A stretch of 8,166 nucleotides of DNA from JBFLVQ01 sp040758525 (GCA_040758525.1 JBFLVQ010000440.1:1-8166); one strand, 5' to 3'; positions 1-6,116 are shown, counted from the first letter of the stretch. Numbers and translations: made by a program. The notes: generated by a model not told the origin, from the sequence alone.

Positions 1-99
1 TGTTGCCGGTGAGTTTGCTGCGCTAGCAGTGATCTGTCGGAATTGGGAGAAAAAGAGCAGAGCAGATAAGATCGTAAGAGAAAGAATTAAACGTTTCAT
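1..99 (-). CDS. Secreted or periplasmic protein, N-terminal fragment cut by the window edge
   Basis: Only the first 33 codons lie in the window; the reading frame is open to base 1. The ATG at 99-97 follows a good Shine-Dalgarno AAGGAGA (109-115 on the plus strand as TCTCCTT), 9 bases upstream. The peptide is a textbook Sec signal: a basic start (M-K-R), a hydrophobic core at about residues 4-20, then a small-residue stretch A-S-A-A near 25-28 that would serve signal peptidase I, with no lipobox cysteine. The start lies 41 bp after the stop of the 103-residue membrane protein, so it probably ends the same leftward operon as the permease and ATPase. The mature protein is not visible and its function cannot be read. 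From the company it keeps, a periplasmic LolA-like carrier is a reasonable guess but only a guess. Confidence 0.8.
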   Translation of the reverse strand, partial: MKRLILSLTILSALLFFSQFRQITASAANSPAT

Positions 100-140
100 T
101 TATAAGAGTCTCCTTGGCAAATGATCCGGACTGGAGGTTG

Positions 141-452
141 TTAATCTAGCCAAACTCGGTAGCCACGTATATTACCATCCGGATCCGAATCGATCTCGAA
201 GCGTTTGACGGAAACTTTGCGCTGGTACTTATGCGAGACCACCTCATTAAGGAGATCGCGTAAATTAGTACCAGCACTGGCCTGAGCCAGTTCAACAGTA
301 CGAATATAGGTGAGTTCGGAGCGTTCTTTGAAGACACGTGCTGGCACTAAGAAAATGAACATTAATATAAGGACACAAAGCACATCATATTGCCAACTGC
401 CGCGCTCGTAAGACCAGAAGATAATTTTCTTAATGATCCCAAAGAAGCCCAT
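141..452 (-). CDS. Small single-pass inner-membrane protein, unknown function
   Basis: 103 residues starting at ATG 452-450, with Shine-Dalgarno GGAAAGG (460-466) seven bases upstream. A short, partly hydrophobic N-terminus (residues 3-13, with K8-K9) is followed by a W-S-Y-E-R-G-S-W-Q-Y-D-V motif (13-24). One clear membrane helix spans about 23-38. A charged, probably extracytoplasmic or amphipathic tail (40-103) follows, containing a predicted helix around 50-73 and a basic strand-like segment at 75-100. The W-Q-Y-D-V motif next to the helix resembles small hypothetical proteins I associate with Acidobacteriota, but I cannot name a domain family. The gene sits 29 bp after the ABC ATPase stop and 41 bp before a signal-peptide gene, so it probably works with that transporter, perhaps as an accessory subunit. 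Function is inferred from position only. Confidence 0.8.
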   Translation of the reverse strand: MGFFGIIKKIIFWSYERGSWQYDVLCVLILMFIFLVPARVFKERSELTYIRTVELAQASAGTNLRDLLNEVVSHKYQRKVSVKRFEIDSDPDGNIRGYRVWLD

Positions 453-481
453 AGGCCCGCCTTTCCGTAAATTCTGCGCTC

Positions 482-1159
482 CTATTTTACAATCTGTCCA
501 TCACGCATGTAAACGGTGCGTTGGGCGACCGTAGCAGCCTCAGCATTGTGCGTGATCATAATAATTGTCTGCTTGAACTGTTGGTTAAGCTGTCGCAACA
601 TTTCCAGCACAATCTGTGAGTTCTCACTATCTAGGTTACCAGTTGGCTCATCTGCCAACACAATGGCTGGATTACTGATCAGCGCACGGGCAATGGCAAC
701 ACGCTGCTGCTCGCCACCAGACAATTCGATTGGTTTGTGTTGTAGGCGACCGGTCAATTTCAGCAGACTGAGGATCTCTGCACGTTTTCCAGGATCGCCA
801 TTACCATGACCATTGTTTCTGATTCGTTCTGCCAGGCGAATGTTGCCTTCTGCAGTAAGAGTAGGAAAGAGATTGAAGCGCTGAAAGACAAACCCTATCT
901 TACAACGCCGTACCTCTGTGCGTGCGGCATCGCTCATATTGGTGATATCCTGTTCATCAATAATTACGCGGCCCTCGCTAGGCTTAAGCATCCCACCCAT
1001 TATGTGTAGCATAGTCGATTTGCCACATCCAGATGGGCCCATAATGGCAACAAATTCACCCTCTTCAATATCAAGATTAACACCTCTCAGTGCATGCACA
1101 GCGACTTTGCCAAGCTGATAGGTCATCTTCAAATCGATCGTTTGCAATATCTTTCTCAT
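482..1159 (-). CDS. ABC transporter ATP-binding protein, LolD/MacB type
   Basis: 225 residues from ATG 1159-1157, the usual length for this subfamily. A longer frame back to 1240 exists, but it would overlap the permease gene and add 27 unrelated residues. All nucleotide-binding motifs are intact: Walker A G-P-S-G-C-G-K-S-T (41-49), Q-loop glutamine 93, ABC signature L-S-G-G-E-Q-Q-R (146-153), Walker B with D170 and catalytic E171, D-loop N-L-D (175-177) and switch histidine 204. The E-V/A-H-A-L-R-G-V opening and the N-L-D-S segment are typical of the MacB/LolD/FtsE group, which energises FtsX-type permeases rather than conventional importers. It begins 4 bp after the permease stop, implying translational coupling; no strong Shine-Dalgarno is visible. 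It would act on the cytoplasmic face as a dimer. Substrate unknown; lipoprotein release (LolD-like) or small-molecule or peptide efflux are both possible. Confidence 0.95.
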   Translation of the reverse strand: MRKILQTIDLKMTYQLGKVAVHALRGVNLDIEEGEFVAIMGPSGCGKSTMLHIMGGMLKPSEGRVIIDEQDITNMSDAARTEVRRCKIGFVFQRFNLFPTLTAEGNIRLAERIRNNGHGNGDPGKRAEILSLLKLTGRLQHKPIELSGGEQQRVAIARALISNPAIVLADEPTGNLDSENSQIVLEMLRQLNQQFKQTIIMITHNAEAATVAQRTVYMRDGQIVK

Positions 1160-1163
1160 AATA

Positions 1164-2276
1164 CTATTCGTAACTGAGCGCCTTGATAGGATCTTGTCGG
1201 GCTGCCCGTAGCGCTGGGTAGATTGCTCCCAACGAGCCACTCAATAATCCTAGACCAGCAGAATAGAGTAGCCAATGTGGCTCGATCTCTATTAACAGCG
1301 AAGTGTAATGTATAATAAAAAACTTCGCGGCAAAAGTTGATAGATAACCGAGCAGTACACCAAGCACACTAATGAGCAGTGCCTCTTTCTCGATCGCTGT
1401 AACAATAAAGCTCTTTGATGCTCCTAGGCTCTTCAGGATACCTATTTCGCGAGTACGTTCCATTATCGTAGTATACATCGCCAACATTATTATTAGCGTG
1501 CTAATGATCACGGCAACTACTACTACTCCTTTAAGTATTGTATTGAGTGCAGGGAAACCTCGCTCATAGAGCGAAGGGATATCACGCACAAATATTATCT
1601 GGTTGCCAGGTAATGCTGCCAAGATATTAGTTGCTGCTTGGTCCTGCATATCGCTTGACTGACACTTTACATAGATCAGACTACAGCGCTCTGGCGCGCT
1701 AAGCAACTTCTGCATTGCGCTCAGGCGTAGCTTGATACGCGCCCCCATTTCTGGGCCATAAATACCTACAATACGGAACTTGTGGGCAAATATCTCCACC
1801 TCGTCGCCTATTTTGATCTTCTTATTTTTGGCATAGATTGGATCAATAATTGCTTCATCATCGGCTGCCAGTGGCTGACCTGTCTGTATCTGTATATTTG
1901 TCACTTGCTGGTAGCTCTGATAATCGATCCCTTCAACAATCTCCAGCCCAAAGCCCTGACCAGAAGCCTTAACATACTGACCTACAGGACTCACCGCTTT
2001 TATGCCGGACACTTGAATAAGACGATCTACATACTGTACCGGCATTGCTAATGCCGCCGGAGAGGTAATGCCCACGCTGCCTGGACGACGAAAGATTATT
2101 TCTGCGCCAACATTGGCATTACGCTGGCCCTGCTCCCTCAGCATACCGTGTGATAGGCCGGTGATCAATACTACTAATACTACCCCAAGCGCTACTCCTA
2201 TCACGCTTACCAGTGTGCGCAGAGGGCGCTGTCTTACATTGGCGGCAACCAAGCTCTCTCTTAATAATCCCTTCAT
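1164..2276 (-). CDS. FtsX/MacB-type ABC transporter permease
   Basis: 370 residues from ATG 2276-2274, chosen over an in-frame TTG at 2294 because GGAGA (2282-2286) lies correctly placed before the ATG. Topology is that of the MacB/LolCE family: TM1 at about 20-42, a large periplasmic domain (about 43-245, MacB_PCD-like), then TM2 at about 247-270, TM3 at about 297-321 and TM4 at about 335-356. After TM2 comes the hallmark cytoplasmic segment M-E-R-T-R-E-I-G-I-L-K-S-L-G-A-S (272-287), which contacts the ATPase; the protein ends with the common A-A-R-Q-D-P-I-K-A-L pattern. No ATPase domain is fused; that is the next gene. It probably works as a dimer and transmits ATP-driven motion to the periplasm, as MacB and LolCDE do. 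A candidate promoter and a leader hairpin precede it. What it moves cannot be read from sequence. Confidence 0.93.
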   Translation of the reverse strand: MKGLLRESLVAANVRQRPLRTLVSVIGVALGVVLVVLITGLSHGMLREQGQRNANVGAEIIFRRPGSVGITSPAALAMPVQYVDRLIQVSGIKAVSPVGQYVKASGQGFGLEIVEGIDYQSYQQVTNIQIQTGQPLAADDEAIIDPIYAKNKKIKIGDEVEIFAHKFRIVGIYGPEMGARIKLRLSAMQKLLSAPERCSLIYVKCQSSDMQDQAATNILAALPGNQIIFVRDIPSLYERGFPALNTILKGVVVVAVIISTLIIMLAMYTTIMERTREIGILKSLGASKSFIVTAIEKEALLISVLGVLLGYLSTFAAKFFIIHYTSLLIEIEPHWLLYSAGLGLLSGSLGAIYPALRAARQDPIKALSYE

Positions 2277-2281
2277 CAAAT

Positions 2282-2298
2282 TCTCCGCTGGCAAGCGG
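2282..2298 (-). promoter_or_regulatory. Leader hairpin overlapping the permease Shine-Dalgarno
   Basis: Read leftward, CCGCT (2298-2294), loop TGCC and AGCGG (2289-2285) form a perfect 5-bp stem. Its last two G's are also the first two bases of the Shine-Dalgarno GGAGA that serves the ATG at 2276. A few bases upstream CTGGC-GT-GCCAG (2310-2299) could pair with itself, or its CTGGC could pair instead with the second GCCAG inside the hairpin. Such mutually exclusive pairings could tune access to the ribosome site. Stems are short, so a regulatory role is conjecture. Confidence 0.35.
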
Positions 2299-2312
2299 CT
2301 GGCACGCCAGAC

Positions 2313-2341
2313 AATCTACAAAAGAATAACCTGCCTGTCAC
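2313..2341 (-). promoter_or_regulatory. Candidate sigma-70-type promoter for the permease-ATPase operon
   Basis: Read leftward: -35 GTGACA (2341-2336, five of six), 17-bp spacer, -10 TAGATT (2318-2313, four of six). The transcript would start near 2306, leaving a leader of about 30 bases before the ATG at 2276. The -35 region shares the ten-base string TGACAGGCAG with the PHP promoter at 7865-7893. Location and spacing are right, but the -10 is weak. Confidence 0.4.
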
Positions 2342-2374
2342 TGGGGAATACCCTATCCATTGACCAAGGATAAG

Positions 2375-2389
2375 CACCGCTAAGCGGTG
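2375..2389. repeat. Perfect short dyad in the gap between lipoprotein and permease genes
   Basis: CACCGC-TAA-GCGGTG is a 6-bp, GC-rich stem with a three-base loop. It lies 54 bp past the lipoprotein stop codon and 34 bp upstream of the candidate permease promoter. Neither strand has a T-run after the stem, so it is not a classical intrinsic terminator. It may end or stabilise the lipoprotein mRNA, or be a protein-binding site. Apart from this and the promoter, the 166-bp gap (2277-2442) shows nothing gene-like. Confidence 0.5.
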
Positions 2390-2442
2390 AATAGGAAGAC
2401 AAAAAATTTATTACTTTTGGCTCAGTCACGCGCCTCCTACGG

Positions 2443-3456
2443 TTACCTTTCGGGAGAGGTACGCGGCGGTTGGGGCGCATCTAAGTCACGCTCAGGAAGC
2501 TTCTGCTTGTTCTCCAACACGAAAGCCTGCTTGCCAATCATCGGGTCATTCTCACTGACTTCATTAAAGCTGATCTCAACTGCATAACTGTCACGCGCAC
2601 GTACAACCTCAACCATACGTGGCCAGGGTAGATTGCCATTAAGACTCTGATACTGCCGGTAACTGATCTCAGAAATTAGTGTGCCACTGCCATTAAAAAG
2701 TTGCATACGAGCAAGTGGCAGCGCAGGGTTGGTAGCATCGAACCAGAGTTGGCGCTGTACTCGTAATTCGCCTCCACTCACACGTTCCAGTAGGTATAGG
2801 ACTTCGTAGGTACGTATCACTTCTCGTGTCCTTCCTCCTGCCAATATTTCTGCTTCCTCTCGCTGCACATCAGCAACAAAAAATTCTGACTGCTCTGCGC
2901 TAGTATCGATCGGTTGTATTAGTAACGCTTCGGTAATATGCTGTGGACGAATCTTAGTGAAGGAACTGATTCGCTCCTTGTCTTTATCTTTTAATTCCTG
3001 AACTCGCTCTTCATAATTGCGGCTATTAGTGCCAATAAGGAATCGTTGATACTCTTCTGGATAGTAGATTGCAATACGGAACTGGTCACCATCAGAGACC
3101 ATATCGGCAATGTTCTGTTTGATGATTGGCACTTGTAGCTGTAAACGAATCAAGGCAGGTCGTTGTAACACGATCAAGCCATCAGCGGGTCGATAAGGTT
3201 CGATCTTGCCGCTTTCCGAGCGTTTTAGGTCAATTAGACGTATCGCGGCTTTGGCACGTAGCGAGTTGACCGCCTGCAGGTTATTGACCTTCTCGATCAA
3301 TGTACGGGCCGGCAGTCGATCGTAGGTCTTCAGTAGTGTCGCGGCACTTTTAGTTGTTTTTACACAGGCAGTAGTTATCAATACCGCTCCCACTAGTAGC
3401 GCCAAAGCCGAGATCTTGAGAGATAGCAGATTGGACCGGCGTGGCCTATCACACAT
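2443..3456 (-). CDS. Outer-membrane lipoprotein with LolA/LolB-like (DUF4292-like) appearance
   Basis: 337 residues from ATG 3456-3454, with AGGA six bases upstream. A basic start (R4, R6, R7) and a hydrophobic core (about 14-28) lead to a lipobox I-T-T-A-C with the lipidated cysteine at 31. Position +2 is valine, not aspartate, so in a Lol-type system it would go to the outer membrane. The mature part is beta-rich. The segment R-P-A-L-I-R-L-Q-L-Q-V-P (about 99-110), followed by D-M-V-S-D-G-D-Q-F-R, is the kind of strand pattern seen in LolB-fold and DUF4292 lipoproteins; I recall similar proteins from Acidobacteriota. The C-terminus is a proline-rich, charged tail. It could accept lipoproteins or bind lipid; a structural role is also possible. 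It lies upstream of the FtsX-type transporter on the same strand but is separated by 166 bp with its own promoter signals. Confidence 0.8.
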   Translation of the reverse strand: MCDRPRRSNLLSLKISALALLVGAVLITTACVKTTKSAATLLKTYDRLPARTLIEKVNNLQAVNSLRAKAAIRLIDLKRSESGKIEPYRPADGLIVLQRPALIRLQLQVPIIKQNIADMVSDGDQFRIAIYYPEEYQRFLIGTNSRNYEERVQELKDKDKERISSFTKIRPQHITEALLIQPIDTSAEQSEFFVADVQREEAEILAGGRTREVIRTYEVLYLLERVSGGELRVQRQLWFDATNPALPLARMQLFNGSGTLISEISYRQYQSLNGNLPWPRMVEVVRARDSYAVEISFNEVSENDPMIGKQAFVLENKQKLPERDLDAPQPPRTSPER

Positions 3457-3510
3457 AACAAATCCTATTATAATAATGCGGAAATCGGTTCTCCTTGATA
3501 TAAACGTGGA

Positions 3511-3540
3511 AGGTTAACAAAAGCCTGTTGGGCTTGTCAA
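3511..3540 (-). promoter_or_regulatory. Weak candidate leftward promoter for the lipoprotein gene, with an inverted repeat in the spacer
   Basis: Read leftward, a perfect TTGACA (3540-3535) is followed after 18 bp by TAACCT (3516-3511), a poor -10. A dyad AAGCC (3521-3525), loop TGTTG, GGCTT (3531-3535) occupies the spacer and touches the -35, which would suit a repressor or activator site. A perfect TATAAT (3472-3467) also exists closer to the gene but has no matching -35 and would leave almost no leader. Start-site mapping would decide between them. Confidence 0.25.
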
Positions 3541-3559
3541 ACTTCTTTTCAAGACAGAT

Positions 3560-3588
3560 TTGACGCAGAATGGCAGCTCAAGTATTTT
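3560..3588 (+). promoter_or_regulatory. Candidate sigma-70-type promoter for the M20 peptidase operon
   Basis: -35 TTGACG (3560-3565, five of six), 17-bp spacer, -10 TATTTT (3583-3588, four of six, in an AT-rich patch). Transcription would start near 3595, and the Shine-Dalgarno AAAGGAG lies at 3606-3612. The 162-bp intergenic stretch (3457-3618) is the only place for a promoter of this divergent pair. Confidence 0.5.
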
Positions 3589-3618
3589 AAACTGTTATTT
3601 TTTCGAAAGGAGCAGGAT

Positions 3619-4746
3619 GTGCGAGAACTGCTTGATATTACTGGCGGCTGGTTGCCAGAAATGACAACGGAGCTAAGGCGACTGATTGAGATTGAATCGC
3701 CTTCGGATTCGCCTGCCGATGTTAATCGACTAGCCGCTTATCTTGCTACACACTTAAATGAACTAGGCGCCTGTGTTGAGCGTGTACCAGTAGTAGGAGG
3801 AGGCGATCTGGTTACCGCGCGTTACGGTGGTGATGGGCCTGCAATAATGGTACTTGGACATATGGATACAGTCTGGCCGCTAGGCACGCTGGCCGCAAGA
3901 CCTGTGTGGATAGAAGGTGAGCGACTTTACGGACCGGGTAGCTATGATATGAAAGCAGGTTTTGTTGTTGCCCTTTATGCGCTACGTCTGTTGCAACAGA
4001 TTGGGCGCCCTCCACACCATCCTATTCTCTTCTTTTTTACCTCGCTAGAAGAGACTGATTGTGAACCTTACCAACTGGTGCTGGAACGCGCCGCGCGTGC
4101 TTGCCACTATGTGCTAGATCTAGAACCGGCCTGGCCAGGCGGCGCCGTCAAGACAGAACGTAAAGGATGTGCTAATTACACTCTTCATATACGCGGTCGT
4201 GCTGCTCATGCAGGTGCCGATCCACGTAAAGGTATTAGCGCTATCACAGAACTTGCACATCAGATTCAAGCCCTCAATGCACTCAACGACTATCAACATA
4301 ATATCACTGTCAATGTTGGTGTAGTACAGGGTGGCATACGCCCTAATGTAGTAGCGGACGAGGCGGTAGCCGAGATTGATGTACGTTTCTCTCGTCTTAC
4401 AGATGGTCACACTATTGATGCGGCAATACGTAGTTTGACACCAAAGCTGGCAGGTGCACGACTTGAGATTGATGGCAAGATCAGTATGCCACCACTTGAG
4501 CGTACTGATCAGGTTATTAAGCTCTACGAGAAGGCACGCGCATTAGCAGCGCAACTTGGCTTTGATCTAGCTGAAGTCTCTACTGGTGGAGTAAGCGAGG
4601 CTTGTATTACTGCTGCGCTAGGCGTACCAACACTAGATGGATTAGGTGCAGATGGTGATGGCGCACATGCTGAATATGAGCATGTCCTGCTCCCTTCACT
4701 AGTCACACGTACGGCCCTACTTGCTGGCCTACTGCTCGAATTGTGA
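3619..4746 (+). CDS. M20-family zinc metallopeptidase, carboxypeptidase G2-like
   Basis: 375 residues with a GTG start, six bases after Shine-Dalgarno AAAGGAG (3606-3612). An ATG overlapping at 3617 is out of frame and closes quickly. The dinuclear-zinc set of the M20A group is complete: H81 and D83 in G-H-M-D-T-V, bridging D110 in G-P-G-S-Y-D-M-K, catalytic base E144 and ligand E145 in T-S-L-E-E-T, E169 in D-L-E-P, and H350 in G-A-H-A-E-Y-E. The dimerisation domain (about 175-285) carries G-R-A-A-H-A-G-A-D-P with H197. The motif T-G-G-V-S-E-A near 322 and L-D-G-L-G-A-D-G-D-G-A-H fit the glutamate carboxypeptidase branch, which removes a C-terminal residue from peptides or N-acyl amino acids. 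No signal peptide, so probably cytoplasmic. Substrate not predictable. The next gene starts 34 bp downstream, likely co-transcribed. Confidence 0.93.
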   Translation: MRELLDITGGWLPEMTTELRRLIEIESPSDSPADVNRLAAYLATHLNELGACVERVPVVGGGDLVTARYGGDGPAIMVLGHMDTVWPLGTLAARPVWIEGERLYGPGSYDMKAGFVVALYALRLLQQIGRPPHHPILFFFTSLEETDCEPYQLVLERAARACHYVLDLEPAWPGGAVKTERKGCANYTLHIRGRAAHAGADPRKGISAITELAHQIQALNALNDYQHNITVNVGVVQGGIRPNVVADEAVAEIDVRFSRLTDGHTIDAAIRSLTPKLAGARLEIDGKISMPPLERTDQVIKLYEKARALAAQLGFDLAEVSTGGVSEACITAALGVPTLDGLGADGDGAHAEYEHVLLPSLVTRTALLAGLLLEL

Positions 4747-4780
4747 AAGTTACTCTGAATTATTATGGAGCGTGGAATTA

Positions 4781-5680
4781 GTGCGTAGCTATTTTGAATA
4801 TATATGTGTACGGCTATTGCTTGTCGGGCTGGCAAGTTTGCCGCGTCCTCTACGTCTACGCGTTACAGAATTGCTCTCCTACATCGCTTACCGATTGGCA
4901 GCCAGACTGCGCCGCACTGCTCGCCGCAATCTCACATTGGTTATGCCAGAACTCTCTATGGAAGAACGTGAAGAGATCATACGTGGAGTGTTCTGCAACT
5001 TTGGCCGATTGCTTGCAGAATTCAGTTATTTTCCCAAGTATAATCGGGGAAATATCGAGAAGGCAGTTGTCTATGATGGTCTGGAAAACTTCCTTGCTGC
5101 CTATCAACGCGGGCGTGGTGTACTCTTTCTTACAGGACATTTTGGCGCCTGGGAATTATCCGCCTTTGCTCATGCTGTCTATGGTTATCCTCATAATTTC
5201 CTGGTGCGCAAGATCGACAACCCACTTATTGAGCGTCTGGTAGATCGTTACCGCACTTGTCAGGGCAATCGTACAATTGATAAGAATAATTCGACCCGCA
5301 CAATACTCTCAGCACTGCGTAATGGCGAAGCCGTAGGCATTCTTATCGATCTCAATACTGTACGTAATCAGGGGATCTTTTGTGATTTCTTTGGTATTCC
5401 CGCCTGCTCAACAACAGGACTGGCAACCTTCGCACTACGTACAGGCGCTGCGGTGGTACCTGTCTTTATCATTTGGGATGAGCAGCAGCGTAAACATCGC
5501 CTACATTTTCAACCTGCTCTTGAATTGATCAGTACAGGTAATCAGCGAGAAGATATTTATCAAAACACACTGTTCTTTAATCAGGTGCTAGAAGATATAA
5601 TCAGGCGCTATCCAGATCAATGGCTATGGGTACACCGTCGTTGGAAGACCAGACCAGAAGGCGAACCAGCCCTCTATTAA
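4781..5680 (+). CDS. LpxL/HtrB-family lipid A (lysophospholipid) acyltransferase
   Basis: 299 residues from GTG 4781. The frame extends back to a TTG at 4721 inside the M20 gene, but that adds 20 residues with no family likeness, while ATGGAG (4765-4770) sits ten bases before the GTG. Residues 5-25 form a hydrophobic membrane anchor, then basic R-R-T-A-R-R-N (45-51). The acyl-transfer motif H-F-G-A-W-E gives H120 and E125, the H-x4-(D/E) catalytic pair. V-R-K (142-144) matches the second family block, and F-F-G-I-P-A-C-S-T-T-G the third. The C-terminus holds the typical D-Q-W-L-W-V-H-R-R-W-K-T-R-P. In the third block, I-D-L-N replaces the commoner D-Q pair. The family moves a fatty acyl chain from acyl-ACP onto a lipid A precursor or related lipid at the inner membrane, consistent with a lipopolysaccharide-bearing host. 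The exact acceptor is not readable. Confidence 0.9.
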   Translation: MRSYFEYICVRLLLVGLASLPRPLRLRVTELLSYIAYRLAARLRRTARRNLTLVMPELSMEEREEIIRGVFCNFGRLLAEFSYFPKYNRGNIEKAVVYDGLENFLAAYQRGRGVLFLTGHFGAWELSAFAHAVYGYPHNFLVRKIDNPLIERLVDRYRTCQGNRTIDKNNSTRTILSALRNGEAVGILIDLNTVRNQGIFCDFFGIPACSTTGLATFALRTGAAVVPVFIIWDEQQRKHRLHFQPALELISTGNQREDIYQNTLFFNQVLEDIIRRYPDQWLWVHRRWKTRPEGEPALY

Positions 5681-5698
5681 TTGCTATGCTGAACCGTT

Positions 5699-6058
5699 TT
5701 AGCGGTTATAATCATCAGCGAGTCGCACAATATCGTCTTCGCCAAGATAGTTACCATACTGTACTTCGATAACGATAAGTGGCTCGCTGCTAGAATTCTC
5801 CAACCGGTGTATAGTGCCTACCGGCAGATAAGTGGTCTCGTTTGGCTTGAGCGTGAGCACTTCCTCATTACGAGTTACACGAGCCACGCCCGCCACCACC
5901 ACCCAATGTTCACTACGCTGGCGATGATACTGCAAACTGAAGCGGTGTCCGGGGTTGACTACTAATCGCTTCACTTTATAGCTATTTCCATTCTCCAATA
6001 CGGTAAAACTTCCCCACGGCCGTATTTCTGTTTTCACTTCTGCCAAGGTTTGAGACAA
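5699..6058 (-). CDS. Stand-alone type II phosphomannose isomerase-like cupin
   Basis: 119 residues forming only the C-terminal cupin of type II mannose-6-phosphate isomerase (the AlgA/ManC/RfbM C-terminal part). The match is strong end to end: R-P-W-G (13-16), P-G-H-R-F-S-L-Q-Y-H (36-45), R-S-E-H-W-V-V-V (48-55), the T-I-H-R-L-E-N turn (82-88), and the closing E-V-Q-Y-G-N-Y-L-G-E-D-D-I. Q43, H45, E50 and H84 are the expected metal ligands. No nucleotidyltransferase domain is attached. Expected reaction: fructose-6-phosphate and mannose-6-phosphate interconversion, feeding GDP-mannose for glycans. The start is TTG 6058-6056, three bases after AGGAG (6065-6061); an in-frame TAA lies six codons upstream, so only this TTG, a TTG at 6046 or a GTG at 6037 can start it. 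It faces the acyltransferase gene across an 18-bp gap. Some such cupins may act on other sugar phosphates. Confidence 0.9.
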   Translation of the reverse strand: MSQTLAEVKTEIRPWGSFTVLENGNSYKVKRLVVNPGHRFSLQYHRQRSEHWVVVAGVARVTRNEEVLTLKPNETTYLPVGTIHRLENSSSEPLIVIEVQYGNYLGEDDIVRLADDYNR

Positions 6059-6072
6059 CTTCTCCTGCCCCC

Positions 6073-6101
6073 TTTATACGTGTGGAATCAACGAGTATCA
6101 A
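6073..6101 (-). promoter_or_regulatory. Candidate promoter for the cupin gene (proximal)
   Basis: Read leftward: -35 TTGATA (6101-6096, five of six), 17-bp spacer, -10 TATAAA (6078-6073, five of six). This is the best-scoring pair by eye in the gap. It predicts a start near 6066 and a leader of only about eight bases, AGGAGAAG, before the TTG at 6058. That very short leader argues either for an unusual mRNA 5' end or for a start at the later TTG 6046 or GTG 6037. Confidence 0.45.
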
Positions 6102-6116
6102 CTACATTATAAATAT

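Noticed and set aside
1160..1240. 27-codon N-terminal extension of the ABC ATPase
   Set aside because: It overlaps the permease 3' end, has no family similarity, and the shorter start gives the standard 225-residue length.
2277..2294. TTG start for the permease at 2294
   Set aside because: No ribosome site precedes it; the ATG at 2276 has GGAGA at proper distance, and the TTG lies inside the leader hairpin.
4721..4780. Extension of the acyltransferase into the M20 gene from TTG 4721
   Set aside because: The added residues look unlike the family, and GTG 4781 has an upstream GGAG and begins at the membrane anchor.
4794..5243. Long rightward open frame (149 codons) inside the acyltransferase gene
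   Set aside because: It lies wholly inside a well-supported gene in another frame, with no ribosome site or domain.
5692..5707. AACCG-TTTTAG-CGGTT as a bidirectional terminator between the convergent genes
   Set aside because: Only a 5-bp stem, no T-run on either side, and the cupin stop codon lies partly in the loop; too weak to call.
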